Positions 40,335 through 50,823 of a stretch of 64,000 nt of DNA are shown in pieces. The notes under the pieces are model-generated. The model was not told the origin of the DNA. It saw only the letters and a program-made list of their open reading frames with translations, and searched no databases. The position numbers were made by a program, and so were the translations under genes. The stretch covers positions 124,001 through 188,000 of the forward strand of contig CAXXTS010000005.1 of the NCBI GenBank assembly GCA_963676345.2, in the 5' to 3' direction. Positions within the stretch are counted from its first letter, which is position 1, and every line of letters begins with the position of its first letter. The DNA comes from G963665925 sp963676345 (GTDB lineage Bacteria > Bacillota > Clostridia > Peptostreptococcales > Acidaminobacteraceae).

Positions 40335-43300
40335 GTGAAAATCATCAATAGACGCTATCGCATTGTCGATCTTATTGAGACAGATTCAACTGGTGACGTG
40401 TTCCATGCGGTAGATCTTATGAGCAGGGAACGCCCAGTACGACTGAAGTTATTTACAAAAGAATATTCAAAATCTGATCGAATCAAGACGTATATTGATG
40501 CATTTCTTTCTTGGACGACTATCACACATCCGAACATCTGTGAAGCTTATGCATTTGAGATGGTGCGCAATGTCGATAACAAGACGGCTTCGAGACATCA
40601 ATATTTCTATACCTCAGAGTATTATAGTCTGGAAAATCGCATCACCTACAAAGACTTGACGCGTGACGAAATTTATACAGCCATATTTGATTTATGTCGC
40701 GCTGTTCAGTACTTGCATTTTAGAGGGACTGCATATGGCTATCTCAATTTCGACAATGTGCTGCTCCTTAGACATGAAGAAGGTCTAAGGGTTAAGCTAC
40801 AGGATTTTGCCCATATATCGCAGTATAAGGATATTTCTGTGTATTCAACGGCTGAGCTTAATACTTTTATGGCTCCCGAATCGATTTGGTATGAGCAATT
40901 TGATAAAAGTGCAGACTTGTATTCTCTAGGTGTTTTGATATCCCTGATCTATTATAAGGGATCTACTGAGACCGGTGTTGTAAACCAGTTGGATGAAGTT
41001 GTCGGGAATAACCCGTTGACCCAAACACTTAAGAAGGTGACCAATAATACCGTTGAAAACAGGTTCTCATCTGTAGATGATTTTATTGAGCGCCTTTTTG
41101 TTCAACTTAGATACGAATATGATTTTTCGGATAGGGCCTATTATAATCGCCTCTACCACAATATAGATTTGGTTGGAAATCGTCGTGTTGTTGATGCCGT
41201 TATGGGGTATGCTGGTGAGCGTATACGCGATAAAAAAGGGCCTTCGGGCATACGCATTAGTGGTGATACAGGCATTGGAAAAAGCAGACTTGTATCAGAA
41301 ATTGACTATAGATTGAAAATCAATGGCTATGAAGTGTTCAGGTATGAATTGTCGAAGACGGCGACGGAGCCTTTCGTAGCTTTTAAAGCAATTTTGAGTA
41401 GAATTATTTTCAATGAAAAGCTCAGCTGGGAACTTATTCAAAAATATGGACCTGAGCTTGTTAAGTTATTTCCAGAGCTGAAAAATCGGTGGGATGTACA
41501 GCCAACCCCGACGCTCAGTGTTGAACATGAACACCTTAAAATGGCCAATCGTATTTTTAATTTCTTGACAGAATACGGTAGTGACAAACCTTTTGTTTTA
41601 CTTATAGACAACGCCGAACTGATGAGTGCTTATGAACATACCATTATTGATTTCATGACTTCTGTACAAAAGGATGTTCCAATTCTGGTGATTTGCACGC
41701 ACGGACACGATGTTAGTGAAGACTGGTTTACGAACAACACGGTGGTTGAATTTGAACTCAATGCTTTTAACTTTGAAGAAGGCGCTGAGTTTATTAGACG
41801 TATGCTCGGTGTGGAAAATAGTCCAATAGAGTTTAGTGCACTGCTTGTAAAAACATTTGAAGGCAACGCGCGGCGTATTGAAGAAATGGTTCGTACGCTC
41901 TTTCTCGAAAATAGGATATACGTCAATAATACACGCAAGTGGCAGTTTGATTTGCCTAATGACATACAGCAGTTTGAAGGTTCAACCACCTCAAAGAAAT
42001 GGATTCAGTCCACGGTAAATAACCTGGGCCAAAATGAAAAATGTGTTCTTGAAGTGATATCCATTTTTAACGAACCTGTAGGCGGTGTCATTTTAGATAA
42101 GATGATGGAAGCCCTTGAGTATATCTCAAACTCCAGAAAAATGGAGACGATGGTGGAAAGTGGGATACTCATTCAGAAGCTTGGTGACTGGGGCTACTCC
42201 TATGATTTTGCCAGTATCCGTATGAAGCACTACATTTTAGAGAACATTTCTGAAACTGCAAAAGTAAAGTACCACGGCATTGCAGCTGAAATTCTTGAAG
42301 ACTTCTATAAGGATCAAGGGCGTCATATGTCCAATCAGCTGATCTATCATTTAATTGAAAGTAAACAGAAAATGCGGGCCGTAAAATACTGTGTCTTGGC
42401 TGCTGAGGAAATGACACGGTTTAATATTTACACCCAGGCGATTGACTTTTATGAAAAGGCACTTGAACTGATTGATCTGGTCAACCCGGTTATTGGTGTT
42501 GCTAGCCTGCTCAATAAAATTGGACGTCTCTATTACTTGCTTGGAAAAACAACCGAATCAGAACAGCGTTACAAAAAGGCGATTGATATTTCGAAATCAC
42601 TCAGTGATGATATTTCATGGATAGATGCCAACACGAATCTTGTTGATATTAATATACTAAGAGGTGAACTGTCAAAGCCTATTGACATATTAAATGAAAT
42701 CATCGAGTTTTCAAAAGAAAATAATTACCTTCAAGGTGAGCTTAGGGCGATGACTTATAAGCTTAAGCTTTGGGTTAGAGCGGGCGATTATTCAAAAATA
42801 AATGAAGAGCTTCCGGAGTTTATTCAGAAGTCTATCGATAACGAACTGCCATATTTTACAGGGCTCTTTTATAATGAGTACGGCGTTTACAAGTCTAAAA
42901 TTGGAGATTATGAGGCATCTGAAAATCATTTCAAGATTGCACTCGAAAGTTTTAGAAATGATGGGGATCGCTATGAGGAAGCAAAGGTATATAACAACAT
43001 AGGCGTACTCTATGCAGAAGGCTTTGGAGATGTAGATGTCAGTAGAAAATACTACATGAAAGCCCTTAGTATAGTGAACGACTTGAACATTTTAGCAACG
43101 CGACCGATTTACTTGCACAATATTGGTGAAAGCTATTTGTCTGAAGACCGGTTCCATGAGGCGCAGGGGTATTTAAAAAAGGCCATACAAGCTGCTGAAG
43201 AAATCGACAGTCGCTTAGATGTGTTCGCAGCCTTGCCGTTACTCTGTCGAACGCACATTAAGCTGAATAACTATGAACGGGCATATGGGCTTGTGAAAAA

Positions 43301-45686
43301 GATGGAAGCAGATTTTACCAAGTCTAGTGATGATGGTGCGCGTCGCATTCATTATTATATTGCTCGCATTCAGTTCTATATACAAATTAAGAACTTTGAA
43401 AAGGCGGAAATTATTTTGGGTGATTTAGACCAAGCTATGGCGCCCAAAACACCATTTAATGAAGTTTACTTTGAACTCATAAGATTTCGCCTAGAATGGT
43501 ATAAGTTCAATTTCTTAAAACTGAATAAATCCGTTGAGGTTGATAGAATTAAACAAATTATTGATGGCATGCACAACTATCATTTAGCCCATGTAGCTAG
43601 AGAAATGCTGCTTGATATTTGTCTGGAGTTATGTAATAGCCATAAGTATATTTATATGAAAATGCTCCTTGAAATTGACGCACGTCTGAGTACACTCTTC
43701 AATTCTCAGTATCTGGAGTGCAAACGTGAGCTTTTAACGATCATGCTGGGCGATGTGCGTATTGCAAAAATATCCGATTCAATTAACAAAAACAAGTCTG
43801 ATATGAGTAAAGAATGGTTGTGGTTTGCTTATAAGGTGCTTGGTGATGAGTATTTCGAAAGTGGAGATGCATACCTTTCGCTTACCAACTACCTGATGGC
43901 TCTAGATGTAATTAAGACCCTTACATTTAGCATTCCAGAAGGCCAACGTGAAAACTATATTCTATACGACGAGGCAAAGATAGAGCTCAAAGCACGCATC
44001 AACGCCATTCGTAGAAAGATTGACATGAATAGTTCTTCTGATGAAAAGCTATTTATGCATGAACTGGAAACCCTTTCTGTAGAAGACTACTTTGATATTT
44101 CAGCAATTAAGTCACTTTACTACAATGATGGTTTCCTTAAGAAAATTCATGATATTTATGAAAAAAAATTCAGCACAAATCTTTCAAGCTTGGAAAAATT
44201 GGTTTCTCATCTGCGCAGGGACGAACGCGAAAATATACGCTATGTTTTGATTCATTGCCTGCAAATGGCTATCGCAGATAACGGGTGTGTGTTTGTGACC
44301 GATGAGCAGTCCAGAGTGGTGGAAACCATTACGAGTGATGACAGATTCATTGTGCCGGATATAAAGAGGCTAATCACTCAGATTGGTCCAGAAAAGAAAG
44401 GCTTGCTTATTAATAGCTTTGAAGGAGATGGGCTGAGCTATTTGCTTTCAGACCATCAAAAGGCTGTTATGCTACTGCCGATATTTGTAAAAGAGAAAGA
44501 TGAAACCTATAAGCGCCGAATTGACGATGATGAGGATGTGCACATTCAAGGGTATGTCTTCCTCGAATCCAATCAGGTTTTTAATCGATTTAATCGGGAA
44601 ATTTTTGATAAACTCAGATTGCTGACAAGCCTTTTTGGACTTGTTATTGATAATTTGAAAATCAAAAAGATATCGTCAATTGACGAACTGACAGGGGTTT
44701 ATTTGAGAAAGTATATTGAAGATAAATTTTCTGTACAGTTAAACAAGGCGCGTCATAGTGGTGAACGACTCTCGGTAATCATGTGTGACATTGATAAGTT
44801 TAAGATGGTCAATGACAGATATGGGCACCGCAGAGGGGATGAGATACTCAAACAAATAGGCAATCAGCTCAGACTCAGTTTGAGAGAAACTGATTTAGTA
44901 GGTCGGTATGGCGGGGAGGAGTTTATTATCATCCTGCCAAACACGGGAGATGATGAGGCGTATATCGTTTCAGAAAAAATCCGAAAATCTATTGAATCAG
45001 GTATCTCTATCAATGAAGATGAGCCAATAACCTTGAGTCTAGGGGTGTCTACTTATCCAGATCATGGTCTGAATGAAGAAGAACTGATTGAAAAAGCAGA
45101 TCAGGCGCTCTACCATTCAAAAAATTCTGGTCGAAATCAGACAACGCTCTGGAATGCCTTTATTGGTGAAGAAAAGTCAAGATTCGACAAGCTTGCCGGT
45201 ATTCTTACAGGGAATATATCAAATGACACCAGAAATATTCAGGCTATGGTTGATATACTAGATCTTCTGAGGTCGGGGAGTCCAAAGGAAGATAAAGTCT
45301 ACAGTGTTTTAACAACATTAATAGATATTACGCAGGCAACCAAGGGTGCCATATTAGAAATAGAAAATAGAGATATAAAGCATGTATATGCAAGAGAAAA
45401 AGGGTACGATGACTGGCAGCCTTTTGAACTGGATTTAGAGCTTATAGAAACTTATATGGATAAGGATTCTGGAGACTACTTTATCAACTGGAACAAGGTT
45501 GCTGAAATTAGCAGTCTCGGTGGTAAACCGAACTGGAAATCTATGATTGTTATGCCTCTGCGCGATGTAGATCAAACCAAAGGTATGATTTTGCTCAGTG
45601 TACCGATATCAATAAAAGAATTTGATTTTAGTGCATATAACTTCGTAGATTCTGTAAGCGGTGTCGTCATGAAGATAATTGGTTAA
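40335..45686 (+). CDS. giant signalling protein: pseudokinase + AAA/NACHT-like ATPase + TPR + GAF + GGDEF + GAF
   Basis: 1783 residues. The order is a Ser/Thr-kinase-like domain (about 8-265), P-loop ATPase (Walker A GDTGIGKSR about 309-317, Walker B FVLLIDNAEL about 420), winged/TPR repeat region (about 640-1110), GAF-like (about 1290-1440), GGDEF (GGEEF about 1525) and a C-terminal GAF-like domain (about 1615-1783). The kinase lacks key residues: the HRD segment reads YGYLNFDN and DFG reads DFA, although MAPES remains, so it is probably a pseudokinase. GGEEF and its RETD inhibitory site are intact, so c-di-GMP synthesis is likely. GTG start with GGAGG 7 bases upstream. Confidence 0.88.
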   Translation: MKIINRRYRIVDLIETDSTGDVFHAVDLMSRERPVRLKLFTKEYSKSDRIKTYIDAFLSWTTITHPNICEAYAFEMVRNVDNKTASRHQYFYTSEYYSLENRITYKDLTRDEIYTAIFDLCRAVQYLHFRGTAYGYLNFDNVLLLRHEEGLRVKLQDFAHISQYKDISVYSTAELNTFMAPESIWYEQFDKSADLYSLGVLISLIYYKGSTETGVVNQLDEVVGNNPLTQTLKKVTNNTVENRFSSVDDFIERLFVQLRYEYDFSDRAYYNRLYHNIDLVGNRRVVDAVMGYAGERIRDKKGPSGIRISGDTGIGKSRLVSEIDYRLKINGYEVFRYELSKTATEPFVAFKAILSRIIFNEKLSWELIQKYGPELVKLFPELKNRWDVQPTPTLSVEHEHLKMANRIFNFLTEYGSDKPFVLLIDNAELMSAYEHTIIDFMTSVQKDVPILVICTHGHDVSEDWFTNNTVVEFELNAFNFEEGAEFIRRMLGVENSPIEFSALLVKTFEGNARRIEEMVRTLFLENRIYVNNTRKWQFDLPNDIQQFEGSTTSKKWIQSTVNNLGQNEKCVLEVISIFNEPVGGVILDKMMEALEYISNSRKMETMVESGILIQKLGDWGYSYDFASIRMKHYILENISETAKVKYHGIAAEILEDFYKDQGRHMSNQLIYHLIESKQKMRAVKYCVLAAEEMTRFNIYTQAIDFYEKALELIDLVNPVIGVASLLNKIGRLYYLLGKTTESEQRYKKAIDISKSLSDDISWIDANTNLVDINILRGELSKPIDILNEIIEFSKENNYLQGELRAMTYKLKLWVRAGDYSKINEELPEFIQKSIDNELPYFTGLFYNEYGVYKSKIGDYEASENHFKIALESFRNDGDRYEEAKVYNNIGVLYAEGFGDVDVSRKYYMKALSIVNDLNILATRPIYLHNIGESYLSEDRFHEAQGYLKKAIQAAEEIDSRLDVFAALPLLCRTHIKLNNYERAYGLVKKMEADFTKSSDDGARRIHYYIARIQFYIQIKNFEKAEIILGDLDQAMAPKTPFNEVYFELIRFRLEWYKFNFLKLNKSVEVDRIKQIIDGMHNYHLAHVAREMLLDICLELCNSHKYIYMKMLLEIDARLSTLFNSQYLECKRELLTIMLGDVRIAKISDSINKNKSDMSKEWLWFAYKVLGDEYFESGDAYLSLTNYLMALDVIKTLTFSIPEGQRENYILYDEAKIELKARINAIRRKIDMNSSSDEKLFMHELETLSVEDYFDISAIKSLYYNDGFLKKIHDIYEKKFSTNLSSLEKLVSHLRRDERENIRYVLIHCLQMAIADNGCVFVTDEQSRVVETITSDDRFIVPDIKRLITQIGPEKKGLLINSFEGDGLSYLLSDHQKAVMLLPIFVKEKDETYKRRIDDDEDVHIQGYVFLESNQVFNRFNREIFDKLRLLTSLFGLVIDNLKIKKISSIDELTGVYLRKYIEDKFSVQLNKARHSGERLSVIMCDIDKFKMVNDRYGHRRGDEILKQIGNQLRLSLRETDLVGRYGGEEFIIILPNTGDDEAYIVSEKIRKSIESGISINEDEPITLSLGVSTYPDHGLNEEELIEKADQALYHSKNSGRNQTTLWNAFIGEEKSRFDKLAGILTGNISNDTRNIQAMVDILDLLRSGSPKEDKVYSVLTTLIDITQATKGAILEIENRDIKHVYAREKGYDDWQPFELDLELIETYMDKDSGDYFINWNKVAEISSLGGKPNWKSMIVMPLRDVDQTKGMILLSVPISIKEFDFSAYNFVDSVSGVVMKIIG

Positions 45687-45716
45687 TGAGAATAAATAGA
45701 AGGCGAGTGATGGAAA

Positions 45717-46727
45717 ATGTCAGTAACGATTAAAGACGTGGCCAAGAAGGCAAATGTATCTATTTCAACAGTATCAAGAGTTATTAATGATTCTAAGCCC
45801 GTAAGTGATGAAATAAAAAAGAGAGTTCTTGAAGTTATTCGAGAAACAGGTTATACACCAAATCCGGTTGCCAGAAGTCTTGTAATGAAGAAGAGCCATA
45901 CTATCGGTGTCATTGTACCAGACATTGCGTCTTCATATGTGGGTGAGGTGCTCAATGCAATGGAAGAGATTGCAAAGGCCTATGCATACGAAATTATTCT
46001 CTGTAACTCTTATGGGGAAAAGGAGCAAGAACTTAAGTACTTGAACCTTTTAAATTCAAAGCAGGTAGAAGGCATTATTTTCATAACATACAGACTGACT
46101 CAAGAGCACAAGGACTTTATTGATCTGAATAAACTCCCTGTGGTTATGGTGAACAGAAAAATGCAGGAAGAAGATAATATTTACTCGGTTACAGTAGATC
46201 ACTTCGATGCATCATACGAAATGACAAAATACCTGATTGATCAGGGACATAAGAAAATTGCACTTATTAGAAATGGTACGACAACAGAAATATTTGGTAT
46301 AGATCAGCTGAGTGGATATCGAAAGGCTCTTGAAGAAGGCGGTCTGGAAGTAGATGACAGCTTGATTTTCGATGGCTATTTCCGTGCCGAAAAAGCTTAT
46401 GAAGCAGTACAGCAAATGATTGATGACAAGAACCTGCCGTCAGTTATTTTTGCAACAGCAGACGATATGGCTGTAGGTGCGATGAACGCCCTTTATGACA
46501 ATGGATATAAGATTCCAGAAGATGTTTCAGTGGTTGGTTTCTACGATACAAAAATGTCCAGTCTTTTCAGACCAAAGCTGACGACGATTAGACAGCCTAT
46601 TTATGATATGGGTGCGGTTGCAATTCGTCTATTGATCAAGCTCATTAAGGGTGAAGAAGTAGCTGATAACATGGTTCTTCTGCCACATGAACTGATTGTT
46701 CGTGACAGCTGCAGAAAAATGGACTAG
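45717..46727 (+). CDS. LacI family transcriptional regulator
   Basis: 336 residues. The N-terminal LacI helix-turn-helix and hinge (VTIKDVAKKANVSISTVSRVIND, then NPVARSLVMKKSHTIGVIVPDI) are followed by a periplasmic-binding-protein-like sensor domain. It starts 30 bases after the giant GGDEF protein and could be cotranscribed. The ribosome site is weak (GGCGAG). No sugar transporter or catabolic gene is adjacent, so a CcpA-like global role is conceivable, but the effector cannot be read. Confidence 0.92.
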   Translation: MSVTIKDVAKKANVSISTVSRVINDSKPVSDEIKKRVLEVIRETGYTPNPVARSLVMKKSHTIGVIVPDIASSYVGEVLNAMEEIAKAYAYEIILCNSYGEKEQELKYLNLLNSKQVEGIIFITYRLTQEHKDFIDLNKLPVVMVNRKMQEEDNIYSVTVDHFDASYEMTKYLIDQGHKKIALIRNGTTTEIFGIDQLSGYRKALEEGGLEVDDSLIFDGYFRAEKAYEAVQQMIDDKNLPSVIFATADDMAVGAMNALYDNGYKIPEDVSVVGFYDTKMSSLFRPKLTTIRQPIYDMGAVAIRLLIKLIKGEEVADNMVLLPHELIVRDSCRKMD

Positions 46728-46849
46728 TATCCTGTATGGGATTTTCAAAACTATTAGATGAAAGTGTACAAAAATAATCTAGCTATTGATAAGTGCCTCG
46801 TGTTGCGATAATATAATCGGTGTTGTAATGAGAGGACAGGAGTAAAAAC

Positions 46850-48703
46850 ATGATTATAAATGATTTTCTCCCTGTATCCCGTGCGGATATGGAGAGAATG
46901 GAGTGGGAAAAACCTGACTTTGTGCTGGTGAGTGGAGACGCCTATGTTGATCACCCTAGCTTTGGTGTGGCTGTTATCTCACGCGTGTTGACGGATGCAG
47001 GATATAAGGTTGCTATACTGGCCCAGCCAGACTGGACAGATGTTGAGGCTTTTAAAGAGTTTGGACGTCCGCGTCTGGGCTTTTTAGTAACAGCTGGTAA
47101 TATTGATTCTATGGTGAATCATTATACGGTGAGCAAGAGAAGGCGTGACAAAGAGCTCTATTCACCGGGCGGGGAAATGGGACATCGTCCGGATCGTGCT
47201 ACAATCGTCTATTGTAATATGATTCGTCGTGCATATAAAAAAATGCCGATTATTATTGGCGGTGTTGAAGCGAGTTTGCGACGATTTGCCCATTATGATT
47301 ACTGGGACAATAAAGTGCGCCGGTCAATTTTGGTAGACTCAGAGGCAAACCTGCTCGTGTATGGCATGGCAGAACAGCAAATCAGAGAGATTGCCGACTG
47401 TATGAATGATGGACTGGATATTCAGTATATCCGCCATATTCCGGGTACATGCTATACTGTAGAGAATGAAGATGAAGTTTATGAAGCGGTTCATATTCCT
47501 TCTTATGAAGCTGTTTCAGAAAGCAAAATTGAGTACGCCAAGTGTTTTAAGACCCAGTACGATGAACAGGACCCTATTCGCGGCAAGACACTCATGCAAA
47601 AGCATGGCCGCAGAATTGTAGTACAGAATCCACCGGCTATGCCTCTTGAAAGGGATAAGCTGGACTGGGTGTTTGATTTGTCATATCAGCGGACATACCA
47701 CCCGGTGTATGAAAAAAAAGGTGGTATTCCTGCTATTCGTGAAGTGAAAAACAGTATTATCAGTGAACGCGGTTGTTTTGGGAATTGCTCTTTCTGTGCG
47801 CTGGCATTCCATCAGGGACGCATTGTCAGAAGCAGGAGTCACGACAGCATTCTTAAAGAAGCGACTCAAATCACTGAGGACAAGGACTTTAAAGGATACA
47901 TCAATGATGTTGGTGGTCCAACGGCCAACTTTAGGAATGCGGCATGCAAAAAGCAGTTGAAGCTTGGCGCGTGTAAAGATCGACAGTGCTTATATCCTGA
48001 GCCGTGTCCGAATCTTGAAGTTGATCACTCGGACTACTTGACACTACTTAGGAAACTTAGACGTCTTAGAGGCGTAAAGAAAGTTTTTGTCCGTTCCGGC
48101 CTACGCTATGACTACATTATGGCTGATAATGACGATACATTCTTTAGAGAGCTATGTGAACATCACGTTAGTGGACAGCTTAAGGTAGCTCCAGAACATA
48201 TTGATCCTAATGTGCTGAAGCACATGGGTAAACCAGGTCGAAAAGTATATGACGCATTTACTAAGAAGTTCTTTAAAATCTGTGCAGACCTAGGTAAAGA
48301 ACAATATTTGGTACCTTATTTGATGTCGTCACACCCTGGCAGTACCATGAAATCAGCTGTAAAACTGGCTGAGTATTTAAGAGATATTGGCTATCAGCCT
48401 GAACAGGTTCAGGACTTTTACCCGACGCCTGGAACGCTTTCAACCTGTATGTACTATACAGGTATAGACCCAATGACGATGCAAAATGTTTACGTTCCAA
48501 AAACGGGGGAAGAAAAAGCGCTCCAGCGAGCCCTGCTTCAGTATTCGAGACCGCGAAACCGCAATAAAGTTAAAGATGCACTTAAGCGTGCTGGCCGAGA
48601 AGATTTAATCGGTTTCGGAGAAAAGAGTCTGATACGACCAGACAAGGAAAGTAAACCTCAAAATAGAAAAAGGCGTCCGAAGAGAAACCCGCGAAGAAAA
48701 TAG
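46850..48703 (+). CDS. YgiQ family radical SAM protein
   Basis: 617 residues. N-terminal B12-binding-like segment (VSGDAYVDHPSFGVAVISRVL), radical SAM core with the [4Fe-4S] ligands in SERGCFGNCSFCALAFHQGR, and the C-terminal UPF0313 region ending in a basic tail (RKRRPKRNPRRK). The length is normal. AGGAG lies 7 bases upstream. The reaction of YgiQ is not established. Followed by DUF896 about 80 bases on. Confidence 0.94.
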   Translation: MIINDFLPVSRADMERMEWEKPDFVLVSGDAYVDHPSFGVAVISRVLTDAGYKVAILAQPDWTDVEAFKEFGRPRLGFLVTAGNIDSMVNHYTVSKRRRDKELYSPGGEMGHRPDRATIVYCNMIRRAYKKMPIIIGGVEASLRRFAHYDYWDNKVRRSILVDSEANLLVYGMAEQQIREIADCMNDGLDIQYIRHIPGTCYTVENEDEVYEAVHIPSYEAVSESKIEYAKCFKTQYDEQDPIRGKTLMQKHGRRIVVQNPPAMPLERDKLDWVFDLSYQRTYHPVYEKKGGIPAIREVKNSIISERGCFGNCSFCALAFHQGRIVRSRSHDSILKEATQITEDKDFKGYINDVGGPTANFRNAACKKQLKLGACKDRQCLYPEPCPNLEVDHSDYLTLLRKLRRLRGVKKVFVRSGLRYDYIMADNDDTFFRELCEHHVSGQLKVAPEHIDPNVLKHMGKPGRKVYDAFTKKFFKICADLGKEQYLVPYLMSSHPGSTMKSAVKLAEYLRDIGYQPEQVQDFYPTPGTLSTCMYYTGIDPMTMQNVYVPKTGEEKALQRALLQYSRPRNRNKVKDALKRAGREDLIGFGEKSLIRPDKESKPQNRKRRPKRNPRRK

Positions 48704-48782
48704 ATTCTAGCGCTTGGGAAATGTAAACTTCGGGTATAAAGTAAATCAGAAGTATGAATTAGTTCTAGTAAGGAGTAATGCA

Positions 48783-48977
48783 GTGTTATCACAAGAAAAA
48801 ATGAATCGCATTAATGCGTTAGCGAAAAAATCAAAGAGTGAAGGGCTGACGGATGCTGAAAAAAAAGAGCAGAAAGCTCTGCGCGAGGAATACTTGAAGG
48901 TTTTCAGAAAAGGTTTTAGACAAAGACTCGAGAATCTTGAAGTTACTTACGTTGAAGATTTGGAGAAAAAGTCATAA
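48783..48977 (+). CDS. DUF896 (UPF0291) family small protein
   Basis: A 64-residue helical protein matching the YnzC family (LSQEKMNRINALAKKSKSEGLTDAEKKEQKALREEYLKVFRKGFRQRLENL). Start is GTG 48783, with AAGGAG 7 bases upstream and the expected family length; a longer reading from 48714 adds an unrelated leader. The function is unknown; in Bacillus it belongs to the SOS-linked yneA-yneB-ynzC group, but no SOS gene is nearby. Confidence 0.9.
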   Translation: MLSQEKMNRINALAKKSKSEGLTDAEKKEQKALREEYLKVFRKGFRQRLENLEVTYVEDLEKKS

Positions 48978-49001
48978 AGTATCATAAGGAGGAGGGAGAA
49001 T

Positions 49002-49460
49002 ATGTCAGACAGACAATACGTCATTTTCAAGCTGGGTGATGAGAAGTATGGGGTTGATATATCCAATGTAGGTGGCATTACTGAGTTTACGAATATTACC
49101 AAAGTGCCAGATGCACCAACTTATATTGAGGGCATTATAAACCTGCGTGGTGATATTATTCCTATTATTAATTTGAAGACACGCTTTAAGATTGCTACGA
49201 CTGCTGAAAACGCTGATCCAAGAATCATTGTTTACAATACAAACGAGCGTGATATTGGTTTTATTGTGGATGATGCTTCACAAGTTCTACGACTTGAAGA
49301 TGAAAATGTTGAACCTGCTCCAACAATTATCAAAGGTGCTAACAGACAGTTCATTGATGGTGTTGGAAAAGTGGATGGTGAAATTATTGTTCTCCTTGAC
49401 TTTGAAAAAATCCTATCAGAGGAAGAGACTGAAATACTTGAAGGTCTTGATCTCGGTTAA
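49002..49460 (+). CDS. cheW: CheW-like chemotaxis coupling protein
   Basis: 152 residues with the CheW fold: QYVIFKLGDEKYGVDISNVGGI, the NLRGDIIPIINLKTRF core and an IVLLDFEKIL C terminus. It couples chemoreceptors to CheA at the membrane. GGAGGAGGG is upstream. It is isolated from other chemotaxis genes, 24 bases after the DUF896 gene, and ends at a clear terminator, so it may serve a main chemotaxis cluster elsewhere or be a CheW paralogue. Confidence 0.93.
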   Translation: MSDRQYVIFKLGDEKYGVDISNVGGITEFTNITKVPDAPTYIEGIINLRGDIIPIINLKTRFKIATTAENADPRIIVYNTNERDIGFIVDDASQVLRLEDENVEPAPTIIKGANRQFIDGVGKVDGEIIVLLDFEKILSEEETEILEGLDLG

Positions 49461-49481
49461 TGACTTTTGAAGTGGGTATAC

Positions 49482-49513
49482 AATCCGCTGAACCTGTGTT
49501 CAGCGGATTTTCT
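49482..49513 (+). terminator. cheW terminator
   Basis: A perfect 12-bp stem (AATCCGCTGAAC 49482-49493 with 49498-49509) with a 4-base loop and TTTTCT tail. Confidence 0.88.
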
Positions 49514-49653
49514 GTACTAGGCTACCATGGGCGCTTCCCAAAACGTGTGTGACTTTAGTCCATAATTATGGCAGATTGAAAGTAGAGTCCTAAAATACTG
49601 GAAAGCTATGCTATAATTAAGGTACTGTTAAAAAATGTGTTAGAGGTGGAGAA

Positions 49654-50823
49654 TTGGATACTTTTGTTAGTCTGAAACAGTTGGATCAAATACTTGATAC
49701 AACGGTCCATGCAATTGAAGAAGGTAAAAGTGATATTTTCGAGCTGTCTGAAAAGGCACATAAGGATATATTGTCTATAGACACAGAGTATGTACTCCTC
49801 CAAGCGCGACTCAAGAAGCTCATTAAAGAGGTTGACGAACTGGAAACGCTGGAGAAGGACAGTCGAAAGCGGCTCGCTCTGCTCAGCAAGAAGTTTGGAT
49901 CATACTCTGAAGAAGAGGTTCGTGGTGCTTATGAATATGCACAGGAACTGAGAGTACAGCTGACACTGAAAAAGCAGGAAGAAAAAGAACTGTTTATGAT
50001 GCGTTCTTCTTTAGAACAGCGATTGCATGATGCAAAAGAAGTACGCGTAAAAGCGGAAAAGCTGACTTCAAAAGTGAGTTTTGCGCTTGAGTATTTAAAA
50101 TCAACCATTTCAGAGCAAATGGAAGATTTAAAAAACAAAAAGGATATAGGGATTCGTGTCATTCGTGCCCAAGAAAACGAAAGACAGCGTATGTCCCGGG
50201 AAATCCATGATGGTCCAGCCCAAATGATGGCCAATTTGGTTGTTAAAACAGAATATGCACAGAGACTGATGGATAAAGATGTGAGCCGTGCAAGAGGCGA
50301 GCTTCAAATTTTAAAAGAGAATTTACGTGATAGCTTGAAAGCAACACGGAAAATCATTTACGATTTGATGCCGATGTCACTCGACGATTTGGGTCTGATA
50401 CCAACCATAGAAAAGCTGATTGATGATCATGAAGTCAATAGCGGGTTTCAAATTCATTTCAGCAAGGATATCCAGAGTGAAATTACGGTTTCAATTATCA
50501 AGTTGACGGTATTCAGAATTATTCAAGAAGGGTTTAACAATATTGCCAAGCATGCTCAGTGCAATGATGCAAACCTAGAACTTAGAATTAATAACGACCA
50601 TGTGTACATACGTATTGAAGATGACGGCTTGGGCTTTGAGCCATCGGATGTAGGTTCAAGACCAAGTTATGATAGCGGTTTTGGTCTTTATAATATAAGG
50701 GAACGTATTGACTATTTAGAAGGTGAATTTGAAGTTAAAAGCAAGAGCGGTAAAGGAACCTTGCTGATAGCCAAAATACCTTTAAAAGAGGGAGAGGTAA
50801 GGGAGTATGGAAAAAATGATTAA
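49654..50823 (+). CDS. degS: sensor histidine kinase DegS
   Basis: 389 residues, cytosolic. An N-terminal DegS sensor coiled coil (about 1-160) is followed by a HisKA_3 dimerisation domain with His185 (RQRMSREIHDGPAQMMANL) and a HATPase domain (EDDGLGFE, GFGLYNIRERIDYLEGEFEVKSKSGKGT). Start is TTG 49654 with AGAGGTGG upstream. It overlaps degU by 17 bases, so the pair is translationally coupled. DegSU controls exoenzymes, motility and competence in Bacilli; targets here are unknown. Confidence 0.92.
   Translation: MDTFVSLKQLDQILDTTVHAIEEGKSDIFELSEKAHKDILSIDTEYVLLQARLKKLIKEVDELETLEKDSRKRLALLSKKFGSYSEEEVRGAYEYAQELRVQLTLKKQEEKELFMMRSSLEQRLHDAKEVRVKAEKLTSKVSFALEYLKSTISEQMEDLKNKKDIGIRVIRAQENERQRMSREIHDGPAQMMANLVVKTEYAQRLMDKDVSRARGELQILKENLRDSLKATRKIIYDLMPMSLDDLGLIPTIEKLIDDHEVNSGFQIHFSKDIQSEITVSIIKLTVFRIIQEGFNNIAKHAQCNDANLELRINNDHVYIRIEDDGLGFEPSDVGSRPSYDSGFGLYNIRERIDYLEGEFEVKSKSGKGTLLIAKIPLKEGEVREYGKND

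Noticed and set aside
40335..41130. Active Hanks-type serine/threonine kinase
   Set aside because: The catalytic loop aspartate and lysine and the DFG glycine are missing, so I treat it as a pseudokinase.
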